Positions 44,115 through 55,417 are shown, numbered from the stretch's first letter. The stretch: 64,000 bases of DNA from DASUPK01 sp963848955 (GCA_963848955.1 CAWKFQ010000001.1:17162-81161); one strand, 5' to 3'. Made by a program: numbers and translations. Notes: a model not told the origin generated them from the sequence alone.

Positions 44115-44144
44115 TTGACACCCGCGAAGCGCCGATGGAAGAAT
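44115..44144 (+). promoter_or_regulatory. Candidate mce operon promoter
   Basis: TTGACA is followed by an 18-base spacer and AAGAAT (four of six matches). It lies about 75 bases upstream of the first mce GTG; no gene occupies 44,006-44,217. Confidence 0.4.
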
Positions 44145-44217
44145 CGCTGGATGACCGTGCCTGGGTGGGGTACCCCGGCGCGGCCGCAACTTGGGCAACG
44201 GGTAGGTAGAGGAACGA

Positions 44218-45647
44218 GTGCCAACATCCAGCGTCGTCGGACGCGTCGCCGCGGTCCTCGCGCTGCTCGGTGCGATCGTCGTGGTCCTGCTGCTCGTGCT
44301 CGGCGGGGGCTCCTCGTACACCGTCACCGCCCAGTTCGTGAACGCCTCCCAGCTGGTGACGGGCAACAACGTGAACGTCGCCGGCGCCCCGGTCGGCTCG
44401 ATCAAGGAGATCTCCCTCTCGGACGACGGCCAGGCCCTGGTCGAGATGGAGATCAAGGACGGCGCGTACACGCCGCTACCCGAGGGCACGCACGCCACGA
44501 TCCGCTCCCAGTCGCTCTCGGGGATCGCCAACCGCTACATCGACCTCGACCTTCCCGCTCAGCCCGACGGGAAGAGGATCTCCTCCGGCGGCGCGATCGC
44601 CCAGGCCGACACCACCTCCGAGGTCGACCTGGACCAGCTCTTCAACACGCTCAACAAGCCGACCGTCGACCACCTGAAGCAGGTGATTCAGGGATTCGCG
44701 CACTCCTATGACGGCGTCGGGGCGAAGGCCAACCGCGGCTTCCACTACCTGAACCCGTTCCTCTCGACCTCGCGGCGGGTCTTCGGCGAGCTCAACTCCG
44801 ACCAGGCGCGCGCTCGAGAGCCTGATCGTCGACTCCGCCTCGCTGACCTCGGCGCTGGATCAGCGCGCCCCCGACATCTCCGCGCTGGTCGCGAACCTGA
44901 ACGTGATGATGGGGGCGATCGGCGCGCCAGAGCACCGCCCTCGCCTCCGCCGTGGGCCAGCTGCCCGACTTCATGCGCCAGTTCAACACCACCGCGGTCA
45001 ACCTCCGCGCCGCCCTCGACGACGTCGAGCCGCTCGTCAACGCCTCCCGGCCGGTCGCCCAAAAGCTCCAGCCCTTCGCCAAGCGACTGCGCGGCTTCGC
45101 CCGAGACGCGGTGCCGACGTCAAGGGCCTGAACGGGATCATCAGCGCGCCCGGGCGCCGACAACGACCTGATCGAGCTCACCCAGCCTGCAGGTGCCCCT
45201 CGCCGAGATCGCCGTCGGCCCGGTGAACCGCAACGGCGCCTCGCGCCCCGGCGCCCTGCCCGCGTCCGCCGACGCGCTGACGAACTCGCCTCGACCAGCT
45301 CGCCTTCCTGCGGGCCTACATCACCCGAGCTCACCGGCTGGTTCGACGACTTCGGCCACTCCGGCTTCCCCGACGCCAATCGGCGGCATCGGCCGCATCT
45401 CGACGACCCTCAACGCGTTCACCGCCGAGCGCCCCCGCCCGGCCCCTGCAGCCCTGCCAGGACCCGCTCGGCATCCTGCACGGCCCGGTCTGCCAGGCGG
45501 TCAACGCCAGCATCCTGGCGGAAGCCCTCGGCATCAAGAACCTGCAGCGCTGTCCGGGCTCGAACGAGCGCGGTCTCTCCGAGGAGCAGCTCACCTCAGA
45601 GCGGCACCGTCGACTGCAACCCGAACCAGACCCCGTCGGGCCCATGA
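44218..45647 (+). CDS. Mce/MlaD protein 1 (several frame breaks)
   Basis: This is a membrane-anchored substrate-binding subunit of a lipid importer. An N-terminal helix (VAAVLALLGAIVVVLLLVLGG) precedes an intact MCE domain at about residues 33-115 (YTVTAQFVNASQLVTGNNVN, GTHATIRSQSLSGIANRYID). The following helical region is broken from about 44,805 by at least six single-base insertions. Restored pieces include SLTSALDQRAPDISALVANL and ELTGWFDDFGHSG. The GTG start and the end, ATGA-overlapped with the next gene, mark the first position of a six-gene operon. Confidence 0.85.
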
Positions 45648-47503
45648 AGCGGCTGATCGTGCATCTGGCCTGCTCGCCGCGCGCAGCCGCCAGCCTGCGT
45701 GGCCGTTGCGCGGCGCGTCCGACTCCCGCAGTACAAGGTCGAGCTCTTCAACGCCTTCGGGCTCGTCAACGGGTCCGAGCTGCGCGTCGCCGGCGTCAAG
45801 GCGGGCACGATCACGCGACCTCGACATAACCCCGCAGAAGACCGCGCTCGTCACCGTGGAGGAGGACTCGAAGCTTCCCCGAGTTCAAGGCGGACGCGAG
45901 CTGCTCCTCGGAGCCGCAGTCGCTGATCGCGGAGTACTTCCTGAACTGCCAGCCCGGCAGCTCGACCCAGCCGCTCAGCGGGCCCGATCCCGGCGGCCAG
46001 CAACAAGACCACGGTCCAGCCCGACCTCGCCCAGAACACCCTCCGTGCGCCGTTCAAGCGACCGCCTCCAGCTGCTGATCAACGAGTTCGGCACCGCGCT
46101 CGACGGCAACGCCGAGAACCTGAACGCTGCGATCCGCGCCGGCGCGCCCGCGCTCCAGCAGCTCAAGCAGGTCCTCAACATCCTCGGCAACCAGAACACA
46201 GACGATCGCCGAGCTGAACTCGAATGCGGATGCGATCTTCGCCCAGCTCGCGAACCGCCGGGAGGACGTCGTCCACTTCATCGACAACGCCGGCCGTACC
46301 GCGGCGATCTCGGCCGAGCGCTCGAACGACCTGGCGCAGAACTTCCACCTGCTCGACGACTTCCTCGTCGAGCTGAAGCCGACGATGTTCCAGCTCGGCA
46401 AGCTCGCCGAGAACCAGACGCCGCTGCTGGCCGACCTGCACGCCGCCGCGCCCGGTCTCAACAAGCTGGCGAAGAACCTGCCGCCGTTCAACAACGGCGC
46501 CCAGCAGTCGCTTACCTCGCTGGGCGGCGCTGCCCGCGTCGGCAAGGTCGCGTTGGCCAACGGCCAGGACGAGATCGCCGCCCTCGACCAGTCGAGCACC
46601 AAGGCCTATCCCGCCGCGAACGAGGTCGCGAAGTTCCTGGAGAGCATCGACAACCCGAGCAACGCGGTCGAGGAGGACTCCTGCGCCCGCTTCGACCTCC
46701 GCGAGCAGCCCGGTGAGGCCGACAGGCGCGTCCAGGCGCTCGACCAGAAGATGGGGGTCACGCTGCACGGTGATCAGACGGCCCAGTGCAAGTGGGCGAA
46801 CGGGCAGCAGCCGGGCCCGAATTCCAGCGGCGGCAACCCCGGTTACACCGGGATGGAGGGCCTCCTCAACTACGCCTACGTCCAGACGAACTCGCTGAAC
46901 CTCTTCGACCAGCTCGGCCACGCGCTCGGGATCACGCTGGTGAGCGCGCCGGGGACCAACAACGCCTGCGGCTATCAGACCGGGCCCCAGGTGCCTGACA
47001 TCCAGGGAGCTGGTGGCAACACCGGCCTCGACCAGCGACCCAAAGAACTTCGCCGAGTGCGCCGGGATCCTGGGCGATAGCCAGCCCGGGATCAACTTCG
47101 GGACGAACCCCTCGGGCCTGTTCGGCAATCTCTGCCGCTACGACCCGAGCGTCTGCCCTCAGGGATCGCTGGCGCCCTCGATCTGCAACCCGGCCGATCC
47201 GCCGCACACCAGCGCCTCTCTGCGGACCGCCACGACGGCGCCGGCACCTCAGCAGCAGCAGCAACAACAACAGCAGCAGCGCAGACGCCGCAACGGCCGC
47301 AGAAGGGGCTCGACAAGATCCTGCCGCCGGGGGTCAATCCGAACAAGCTTCCCGACAAGGTCCAGCAGCAGCTCCAGGACCTGCTCCCGCAGCTGCCCCA
47401 GCTCCCACAGCTGCCCCCGGTGCCCCAGCTGCTCAACCCGAACTCCACCGGGACCAGCGGCGCGCCCACCGACAACCTCCTCAACTTCCTGCTCGGGCAA
47501 TGA
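45644..47503 (+). CDS. Mce/MlaD protein 2 with polyglutamine tract (several frame breaks)
   Basis: The restored protein has an N-terminal MKRLIVHL segment and an MCE domain (QYKVELFNAFGLVNGSELRV, LDITPQKTALVTVEED). A long helical part (LINEFGTALDGNAENLNAAI, RREDVVHFIDNAGRT) follows, then a Cys-bearing C-terminal region and a Gln run of about ten. The end is Pro/Leu-rich (LLPQLPQLPQLPPVPQLL). Many insertions break the first half; 46,385-47,030 is clean. The start overlaps the previous stop as ATGA and its end overlaps the next ATG. Confidence 0.85.
47250..47279 (+). repeat. CAG/CAA run encoding polyglutamine
   Basis: Ten consecutive CAR codons (four CAG, three CAA, three CAG) lie in the C-terminal linker of mce gene 2, before a Pro/Leu-rich tail. 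Confidence 0.9.
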
Positions 47504-49134
47504 ACGGACGCGGAAGAGTCGGCTCGCTGGCGGCGTCACCCACGATGGTCGGGCGCGATCACGACGCTGATCATCCTCGTCGCGGTCTTCCTCGCATACA
47601 ACGCGAACAACGGCCTGCCCTTCGTTCCCACCTACAGCGTCTCGGCCGAGCTCTGCGACGGCGCTCGCCTCGGCCCCAACAACGAGGTGCGGATCGGTGG
47701 GAATCGAGTCGGCGTGGTCGAGTCGATCGATACCGTGCCGGCGCCGCCGAACAGCGGCTGCCAGGCGGCGGACGGTTCGAGCTCCTCGACGTGGCCAAGC
47801 TCAACCTGAAGCTCGACAAGAGCGCCGACCCGCTGCCCGCCGACTCGACGATCCGGGTTCGGTACCGCTCCGCGTTCGGCCTCAAGTACCTGGAGATCAG
47901 CCGAGGCACCAGCGCAGCCCGGCCTGCCCGCCGCGGGGACGCTGCCGCTCTCGCAGTCTCAGGAGCAGGTCGAGTTCGATGACGTCTACAACACCTTCGA
48001 CACCGCGACACGCGAGAACAGCCGGCGGGTCCTGCAGGGCTTCGGCGATGCGTTCGCCGCCCGCGGCGCTTCGCTGAACGAGGCGATCAGCGCCCTCAAC
48101 CCGCTGTTCGCCAACCTGAAGCCGGTCTCCGAGGCGCTCGCGGATCCGGCCACGCAGCTGGTCCGCTTCTTCCCCGAGCTCGGCGACGCGGCACGGATCG
48201 TCGCCCCGGTCGCGGTCGACAACGCCGAGCAGTTCACCAACGGCGCGATCGCCTTCGGCGCGATCTCCTCCGACCCCCAGGCGCTGCGCGACACGATCTC
48301 GGGCGGGCCGCCGGTGCTCGAATCGGGACTCCGCTCGCTGCCCGTGCAGCGCCCGTTCCTCGCCGACTTCGCCGAGTTCTCGCGGCTCCTCCGGCCGGGC
48401 GTCCGCGACCTGCGCGCGGCGCTGCCGATCCTGAACCAGGCGGTCTCCCTGGGCAAGAAGGTGCTGCCGCGGACCGTGACGATGAACCACGACCTCCAGG
48501 GCGTCATGGAGGAGCTCAACAACCTGGTCGCCGACCCCTCGACTCTCACGAGCCTGAACCGCCTCGGGGACACCTTCAATCTCGCCCAGGACGCCGGGGC
48601 GAAGATCGGCCCGTACCAGGAGGTCTGCAACTACTGGAACTACTGGGTCACCTACCTGACCTCCCACTTCGAGCTGCCCACGCCGTTCGGCTTCGCGGAG
48701 CGCGTCATCCCGCCGTCGATCGCCGGCACCACCTCCCCGACCACACTGCCGCGGAACCCGCTCGACAACTACTCGGGCGGCCAGGGCGACGGCCGCTTCT
48801 CCAGCAACTTCCTCGCCGGCTCCAATGCGGGCAAGTTCTCGCCGCTCAACGGCCCGCCGAACGGCGGCACGCTCCCCGGCTACCAGAACAACGGCATCCC
48901 GGTTCTCCACGGCAACCCCTACGGGCCCGCTCTTACCGACGGCCAGCCCAACTGCCAGGCCGGCCAGACCGGCTACGTCCTCGGCGAGGGACTGATCCCC
49001 GGCCAGTCGAGGGACAACCCGACCTTCGGCGTCCAGAACGTGGCCAAGGCCGCGGGCGTGCCCCCGCTCGGCAAGACCAACCTCTTCCTGAGCAGGACGG
49101 GACCCGCGTGTTCGGACCTGGGGCAGGTGGCTGA
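47500..49134 (+). CDS. Mce/MlaD protein 3 (frame breaks)
   Basis: After a broken N-terminus (TTLIILVAVFLAYNANNGLP as membrane anchor) comes the MCE domain: YSVSAELCDGARLGPNNEVR, then STIRVRYRSAFGLKYLEISR. From about 48,000 the frame is mostly clean through helical repeats (NTFDTATRENSRRVLQGFGD) and a Gly/Asn-rich end with NYSGGQGDGRFSSNFLAG. A TGA two bases before the next ATG is the likely stop, which needs one more frame shift close to the end. Confidence 0.8.
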
Positions 49135-49135
49135 G

Positions 49136-50824
49136 ATGAACCCGAATGACAGCCGCCGGCTCTCCAACTTCCAGATCGGCCTGATCGCGATCGTGCTCAC
49201 CTTCATCGGGTTCTACCTGGCGTTCACCAAGTCGATCCCGTTCGCGGGTCACGGCTATCAGCTCAAGGCCGTCTTCGCCGACGCCCAGAACATCCGCGCC
49301 AAGAGCCCCGTCCGAATCTCCGGGGTGGACGTCGGCGAGGTGAGCGACGTCCAGCACGTCACCGACGCCAACGGAAACGGTGAGGACGCCGCGCATGGTC
49401 ACCATGGACATCAAGGACAGCGCCCTGCCCATCCGCCAGGACGCCACGATGCAGCTGAGGCCGCGGCTCTTCCTCGAGGGGAACCTCTTCGTGGATCTGC
49501 ACCCGGGGAGTCCGAGCGCGCCGGAGCTCGGCGAGCGGTTCGGTCGTCCCCGAGAACCAGACCTCGGCCTCGGTGCAGTTCGACCAGGTGCTGACCAGCC
49601 TGCAGGCGCCCGTGCGCCAGGACCTCCAGATCTTCCTGAAGGAGTTCGGCGGCGCCCTCGACAAGTACGGCGGCGCCAAGGGCTTCCGGGAGTCCCTCCG
49701 GACCTCCCCGGCGGCCTACGAGTACACCTCGCAGGTGAACCAGGCCCTGCTCGGGACCCAGCCGGGCGACCTGGCCGGGTTCGTCTCGAACCTGGACGTC
49801 GTCGCTCGGGAGCTGAACGCGAACAGCGCCCACCTCCAGGGCCTGATCACCAACCTGAACACGGTCAGCGGCGCGTTCGCGGCCAACCAGGCGTCGCTCC
49901 GCGAGGCGATCATCGAGTTGCCGCAGACACTGGCGGTCGGCCGGCCGGCGCTCTTCAAGCTCAACCGGGACTTCCCGCCCCTTCGCGCCTTCGCGCGCGA
50001 GGCGCTTCCCGGCGTCAGGTCAGCGAACAAGGCGCTCGACTACGCCAATCCCTGGATCGGGCAGCTCCGCCAGCTGATATCGGAGCCCGAGCTGCGCGGC
50101 CTCGTCAACGACCTGCGGCCCACGATCCCCGATCTCGCGGCGCTCAGCAGTGGCTCCCTGCCGTTCCTCGAGCAGGTCGCGGACGCTGTCGTCCTGCTTC
50201 AACAACGTCGTCATTCCGTGGAGCAACACGGATATTCCCAACTCAGACAGCGACCCGCCGGCGGGGAAGGTCTACCAGGAGACCGCGTAGGGATTCAGCG
50301 GCGTGGCCGGCGAGAGCCGCTCGGGTGACGCGAACGGCCAGATGTTCCGCGTCCTGGGCGGCGGAGGCCAGAACACGATCGCTCCGTTCAACACGCCCGA
50401 CCTGGCCGCGCCGCTGACCGGCATCGCTCCGTTCGACTTCCTCGGCTCGCAGCCGGCCAAGCAGTCGTCAGCGAAGACGCCGTTCAGGCCGGACGTCCCC
50501 TGTGAGACCCAGGACCCGCCCGACCTGAACAGCGAAATCGGGCCGGCGCCGGCCACGAACGCCAGCGGCAAGAGCGCCACCGTCGCGACCCCGCGCCAGA
50601 GGCTCTGATCGATCGCTACTCCCATCTGATGAGCCAGTTCACCCAGCGCCAGGCAGCTGAAGTCGAGCGGCGCGCTCGACCAGGCGAAGCAGCTGGTCGC
50701 GAACACCCTGCAGCAGTTCACGGCCTGGGCCAAGGACTGGGCCGCCTTCCAGAACGACAGCGGGCTCGACGTGCCGAATCCGGTTCCTGCACTGCAGGGC
50801 GGACTGAAGGGGGCCGGGCGCTGA
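49136..50824 (+). CDS. Mce/MlaD protein 4 (frame breaks)
   Basis: The protein starts MNPNDSRRLSNFQIGLIAIV with a clear membrane anchor. It has an MCE domain (YQLKAVFADAQNIRAKSPVR, LRPRLFLEGNLFVDLHPGSP) and a clean helical segment (QFDQVLTSLQAPVRQDLQIF to LRPTIPDLAALSSGSLPFLE). Frames break near 49,380, 49,545, 50,190, 50,285 and 50,600. The restored end reads QQFTAWAKDWAAFQNDSGLD then a Gly-rich tail. Its TGA overlaps the next ATG. Confidence 0.8.
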
Positions 50825-52150
50825 TGAGCAAGGTGATCCGAGACCACCTGCGCGACTTCCTCGCCATCCTCGGCCTGCTGATCGTGGGGATCGTCGCGAC
50901 CTACATCATCGTCCAGAACCAGCGGCTGCGAATCCCGCTGCTCGAGGAGAAGCCGTTCGAGCTGAAGGCGGATATGTCCACCGCCCAGGCGGTCACGCCG
51001 GGCCAGGGGCAGACGGTCCGCGTCGCGGGTGTCCGGGTGGGCGACATCTCCTCCGTCGACTACGAGGACGGGCACGCGGTCGTGACGATGGCGATCGACC
51101 GGAAGTTCCTGCCGGTCTACAAGGACGCGACCATCCTGCTGCGCCCGAAGACCGGCCTCAAGGACATGTTCCTGGAGCTCGATCCGGGCACGAACTACGA
51201 CCCCAACTCGGACGACGACCAGTTCCAGAACGGCGACACGATCTCGGTCGCCAACACGGCGCCGGACACGAACGTCGACCAGGTCCTCGTCGGCGCTCGA
51301 TGGCGACACCAGGGCGTACCTCCGGTTGCTGCTCACGCAGGGCGGCGAGGGCCTGAACGGCCGCGGCAAGGACCTCGGCAAGCTCCTCGGCAGCCTCGGC
51401 CCGATCAACCGCGGCCTCGCTCGAATCAACACCGAGGTCGCCAAGCGCAAGGAGAACCTCGCCCGGCTGATCCACAACATGAACCTCCTGTTCGGCACCG
51501 TCGGGCGAGGATGGCCAGGGCATCCAGCAGCTCGTCTCGGCCTCGGATCAGGCGCTCGGCGCGATCGCGAGTCAGGCACCCGACGTCCAGCGGTCGGTCT
51601 CCCTGCTCGGACCGACCCTGCGGACCACCCGCGGTCGCTCTGGAGAAGACGGATCGCTTGCAACAGAGCTCGGGCCGGCGGTCAACAGCCTGCGGCCGTT
51701 CGCGCGCAAGCTGAAGCCGATCAACGACTCCCTGGCGAACCTCGCGAAGACCACCTACGACCCGGTCAAGGACGACATCCGGCCGTTCGTGCGCAACGCG
51801 CGCCAGCCGGTACGCAACCTGAGGCCGGCCGCGAAGAACCTGGTCGCGGCGACCCCGCGCCTGACCACCCTCGGCGAGAAGCTCAACAAGCTCTTCAACA
51901 TGGCCGCCTACAACCCGAACGGGGCGGAGGCGCCAGGGACCGCCGGCCGCGACGAGGGCTACCTGTACTGGCTCGGCTGGCTCGGCCACGTCGGCAACAG
52001 CACCTTCCAGGCGCAGGACGCCACGGGGTTTACCGCCACGTCTACGTGGTGGCGACCTGCAACACGGTCAAGTCGATCCTCGCCACCAGCCCGCTCGCTC
52101 CCGCGATCACCGGATTCGGACAGCTGCTCGGGACGGTGTGCCCGCCATGA
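50824..52150 (+). CDS. Mce/MlaD protein 5 (frame breaks)
   Basis: An anchor helix (FLAILGLLIVGIVATYIIV) is followed by an intact MCE domain (FELKADMSTAQAVTPGQGQT, VRVAGVRVGDISSVDYEDGH, ILLRPKTGLKDMFLELDPGT). The helical part continues in other frames after breaks near 51,295, 51,505 and 51,630 (LARINTEVAKRKENLARLIH, AKTTYDPVKDDIRPFVRNAR). It ends LLGTVCPP with a TGA that overlaps a nine-codon mini-ORF leading to the sixth mce gene. Confidence 0.83.
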
Positions 52151-52176
52151 GCCCGATGAACGGAGACACGGCGTAA
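52147..52176 (+). CDS. Nine-codon mini-ORF bridging mce genes 5 and 6
   Basis: An ATGA overlap with the gene 5 stop opens MSPMNGDTA, which ends in TAATG, sharing a base with the gene 6 ATG. It mirrors the mini-ORF between rplR and rpsE and could couple translation. The coding overlap is seen; a role is inferred. Confidence 0.3.
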   Translation: MSPMNGDTA

Positions 52177-52446
52177 TGCAGAAGCAGGCACCCTCGATAG
52201 GGCGCATTCTGGTGGCGGTCGGCTTCACGCTGTCCTGCTTCGCCCTGCTCCTCTTCCTCTGGGTGACCTTCGGCGGCCCGATCCCGTTCAAGCCGGAGAG
52301 CTATCGGTTCACCGCTGACTTCCCCGAGGCGATCACGCTCCAGAAGGAGGCCGACGTCCGGATCGGCGGTGTCTCGGTAGGCAAGGTGAAGGACCTCAGC
52401 CTGGCGCCCGACAGCGAGTGCCAGAAGGACCCGACGACCTGCAACA
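52176..52446 (+). CDS. Mce/MlaD protein 6, truncated by the artefact
   Basis: The first 90 residues are normal: MQKQAPSIGRILVAVGFTLS with an anchor helix, and the start of an MCE domain (YRFTADFPEAITLQKEADVR, IGGVSVGKVKDLSL). Coding sense is lost at about 52,447, where adapter-like sequence begins. Six mce genes in a row is the usual MceA-F number, so this is probably the last gene of the operon. Confidence 0.85.
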
Positions 52447-52494
52447 AGCAATACATCGGTTTTGCATGGCACCCGTTCAGTTACGGTACTTGTT
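52447..52494. other. Nanopore adapter remnant at a chimeric junction
   Basis: CGTTCAGTTACGGTA at 52,474-52,488 is an exact 15-base match to the published nanopore ligation-adapter top strand, followed by TTG-like bases as in the adapter. AGCAATAC at 52,447-52,454 matches the start of the adapter's other strand. The mce frame ends just before and thiolase coding begins just after. This is the signature of two molecules read as one. Confidence 0.9.
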
Positions 52495-52727
52495 CTTTGC
52501 CGCCCAGTACCTGGCCGTGGAGCAGGAGCTCGGACTCGATCGGGAGCGAACCAACGTAGACGGCGGCGCCATTGCCATGGGCCACCCCCTGGGCGCCAGC
52601 GGGGCCCGGATAACCCTGCACCTGCTGCACGCGCTCCGGCGCCGGGGTGGCCGCTACGGGCTGGGCAGCGCCTGCATCGGTGGTGGCCAGGGTGCAGCGG
52701 TGGTCGTCGAAGCCTTTTCCGGCGTGA
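52495..52727 (+). CDS. Thiolase (acetyl-CoA acyltransferase), C-terminal fragment
   Basis: The fragment starts FAAQYLAVEQELGL and contains NVDGGAIAMGHPLGASGARI with the catalytic His, and GSACIGGGQGAAVVVEAF with the catalytic Cys. Thiolases cleave or condense acyl-CoA in beta-oxidation or polyhydroxyalkanoate routes. The N-terminal 300 or so residues are missing because of the chimeric join. Assuming one extra base in the TTTT run, the stop is a TGA at 52,725. It belongs to the second organism. Confidence 0.85.
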
Positions 52728-52733
52728 GTGACT

Positions 52734-53598
52734 ATGGATATCCTGCGTCGGAGCACTCGCGGTCGCGGTGGTCTACTCGTTCCTCAGCCTGCGGGTCCTG
52801 CGGCAGTACGAGCGGGGCGTCGCGTTCTTCCTGGGACGCTACTGGGGCACCAAGGGGCCCGGGCTGATCTTCCTGCCGGCGGGCTTTGCCAGCCAGAAGC
52901 GGGTCTCGCTCCGGATCGCGGCCGTCGATATTCCGCCCCAGGACGTGATCACCCGCGACAACGTATCGGTAAAGGTCAACGCGGTGCTCTACATGCGGGT
53001 GAGCGAGCCGGCCAAGGCGGTAATCGAGATCGAAGACTATATGTATGCCACCAGCCAGCTCGCCCAGACGACGCTGCGCTCCGTGCTGGGCGAGGTGGAG
53101 CTCGACGAGCTGCTGTCCGACCGGGAGAAGATCAACGCCGTGCTCAAGAAGATCATCGATGAGCGAACCGAGGCCTGGGGAATCGAGGTCTCCGCCGTCG
53201 AAGTGAAGGACGTCGACCTTCCCGATCAGATGAAGCGGGCCATGGCGCGGCAGGCCGAGGCCGAGCGCGAGCGCCGGGCCAAGGTGATCAACGCCCAGGG
53301 CGAGCTCCAGGCGTCCGAGACCCTGGCGCAGGCCGCGCGACAACTCGCGACCGAGCCCACCGCGCTCCAGCTCCGCTATCTCCAGACGGTCACCGAGATC
53401 GCCGCGGAGAACAACTCCACCACCATCTTCCCGATTCCGATGGAGCTCTTTCGTCCCTTCCTGAGCCAGGGCGGCGCCGGCGCCCCCGCACCGAAGGCTC
53501 GGCCGAGCCGCCGGGCACCGCCCTGCCCGCGGCCGACATCTCCTCCCTGATGTCCCAGCTCCGCCTACAGGCGCGCTCGGACCCCGCAGCAGGAATAG
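52734..53598 (+). CDS. SPFH-domain (stomatin/prohibitin-like) membrane protein (frame breaks)
   Basis: This protein of about 287 residues has an N-terminal hydrophobic hairpin and the SPFH core: RVLRQYERGVAFFLGRYWG, PPQDVITRDNVSVKVNAVLY, LRSVLGEVELDELLSDREKI. A coiled coil (ARQAEAERERRAKVINAQGE) follows. Such proteins scaffold membrane microdomains and proteases. One insertion near 52,750 and one or two near 53,500-53,590 break the frame; restored, it ends with ARSDPQQE and a TAG two bases before the next gene. Confidence 0.88.
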
Positions 53599-53599
53599 C

Positions 53600-54446
53600 A
53601 TGGCCGAGGGTGACTCGCTCGGATCGATCGCGCCGCGCTCGAGCGGATCATCCAGCGTGCGGCCGAGCTGCAGACCGCCGAACGCGAGATCGGGCGACAG
53701 CCTCACCTCCGACGAGCTGATCGCGCTGGGCCGGGAGGTCGGCATTCCCGGCCGTTATCTCCAGCAGGCCTTGCTGGAGGAGCGGACCCGGCTGGTCACC
53801 GTGGGCGCCGCGGGCCTCTTCGAGCGGGTTACCGGGCCCGGGCAGATCACGGCTCAGCGTGTGGTGCGCAGGCGACCCGGACGCGGTCGAGGCAGAGTCT
53901 GCTGCACTGGATGGAGCGGAACGAGCTGTTCTGCGTCCAGCGGCAGCAGACCGGGCCGGATCACATGGGAGCCGATCGGTGGAATCCAGGCGGCCATCCG
54001 CCGATCCACCGCCGCGCTCGGAGGCGGGCAAGCGGCCATTCATGCTCTCGCGCGCGGCCACAGTGTCGGCCACGGTGGTGCCACTGGAGCCCGGATACGC
54101 CCACGTCACGCTGACGGCCGATACCCGGAAAGTGCGGGGCGAATACCTGGCGTGCCGGAGCCGCGCTTGCCGGGGCCGGGCATGGCGGGCACGGCCGTGC
54201 TGGTTGCCCTGGGCGCTCTCCTGCCGTTGGCGCTGCTTCCCGCTGCCGGTGGCGCTCGGCGTGGGGTACGGCGTCTTACGGCGCTATGGCCCGGCCGTCT
54301 CGCGCGATCCAGCTGGGCCTGGAGCGGGCGCTCGACTTCCTGGAACAGGGCGACCGCAAGCGCCCACGGCACCAGCTGCCCGACCGCTCCGCCGGCATAC
54401 TCGGCTTGCTGGCGGACGAAGTGCGAAGGCGCTGAAATCTGAGTGA
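53600..54446 (+). CDS. Membrane protein with DNA-binding-like N-terminus, unknown (frame breaks)
   Basis: Restored in pieces, the N-terminus reads IIQRAAELQTAEREIGDSLT and SDELIALGREVGIPGRYLQQ, a helix-turn-helix-like pattern. The middle has EPIGGIQAAIRRSTAALGG, a beta-rich TVVPLEPGYAHVTLTADTRK and two hydrophobic helices (VLVALGALLPLALLPL and following). The end is DEVRRALKSE. I do not recognise a characterised family. At least four insertions break it. Its TGA overlaps the next start. Confidence 0.6.
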
Positions 54447-55329
54447 CGATATGTGGTCGGCGTGCTCGGCTGCGGGCTCATGGGCAGCGGCATCGCCCAG
54501 ACCGCCGCCATGGCGGGCTTCGCCACCATCGTGCGCGACGTCTCCGAGCCATTGCTCGAGAGGGCCGCGCCGGGATCCTCAAGTCGCTCGGCCGCATGGT
54601 GGACGAGGAAAGATCACCGCGCGAGGCTCGCGACGCGGCCCTCGGCACGGCTTCGCTTCGTCACCGAGCTCCGGCAGCTGGGCGATTGCGACATCGTCGA
54701 TCGAGGCGGTCACCGAAGACCTGGACCTCAAGAACGGGCTCTGGCGGGAGCTGGACCGGATCTGCCCGCCCCGGACGATCTTCGCCTCCAACACGTCGAG
54801 CCTCACCATCGCGTCGATGGCAGCGGCCACCACCCGGCCGACCGCTTCGTGGGACTGCACTTCTTCAACCCGGTTCCCGATGATGCCGCTGGTCGAGGTG
54901 GTGCGCGACTGCCACCACCAGCGCGGAGACTTTCGATCGGGCCTATGCCTTCGCGCGGGCCCTGGGCAAGGAGCCGGTCGCGGCGACGCGACAGCCCCGG
55001 CTTCATCGTCAACCTGCTGCTGGTGCCCTTCCTGCTCGACGCGGTCCGGGCCCTGGAGCGCGGTACCGCCTCCACCGCCGACCTCGATCGCGCCATGCAG
55101 CTCGGCTGCGGCCACCCGATGGGTCCGCTTTCACTGATGGACTTCATCGGGCTGGACACCGTGGTGCGGATCGCCGACATCATGTTCGATGCGTATGGCG
55201 AGGACCGCGTACAGGCCCCGGCTCTGCTGCGGCGCATGGTCGAGCGCGGGACACCACGGCCGGAAAAGCGGCAAGGGGTTTTATGATTACTCGGTTGATC
55301 CACCAGTCCGGTCGAACCGCAGCAGGTGA
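54443..55329 (+). CDS. 3-hydroxyacyl-CoA dehydrogenase (frame breaks)
   Basis: The restored protein of about 290 residues has a Rossmann motif VGVLGCGLMGSGIAQ. A TIFASNTSSLTIASMA segment, the catalytic-region HFFNPVPMMPLVEVV and the C-terminal GCGHPMGPLSLMDFIGLDTV follow. It oxidises 3-hydroxyacyl-CoA with NAD, as in butyrate or fatty-acid metabolism. The end, restored by removing one base near 55,250, reads HHGRKSGKGFYDYS. With the thiolase fragment upstream it may represent a fatty-acid degradation locus of the second organism. Confidence 0.88.
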
Positions 55330-55332
55330 GCA

Positions 55333-55400
55333 GTGAGCGGTGAGCGGTGAACGGGCCCCACCCTCCTGCTCCCGTTCACTGTTCACCGCTCACCGCTCAC
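55333..55400. repeat. GTGA-N3 heptamer array folded as a 20-bp inverted repeat
   Basis: TGAGCGG-type heptamers repeat three times in the left arm. The 20 bases at 55,333-55,352 are the exact reverse complement of 55,381-55,400, with a 28-base loop. It lies between the dehydrogenase and the DUF2231 gene and could end transcription. Confidence 0.85.
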
Positions 55401-55417
55401 GCTGTCTGGAGATCGAC

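Noticed and set aside
44218..55329. A combined lipid import and beta-oxidation locus (mce genes, thiolase, 3-hydroxyacyl-CoA dehydrogenase)
   Set aside because: The mce genes and the beta-oxidation genes lie on opposite sides of the adapter remnant at 52.47 kb and come from different organisms.
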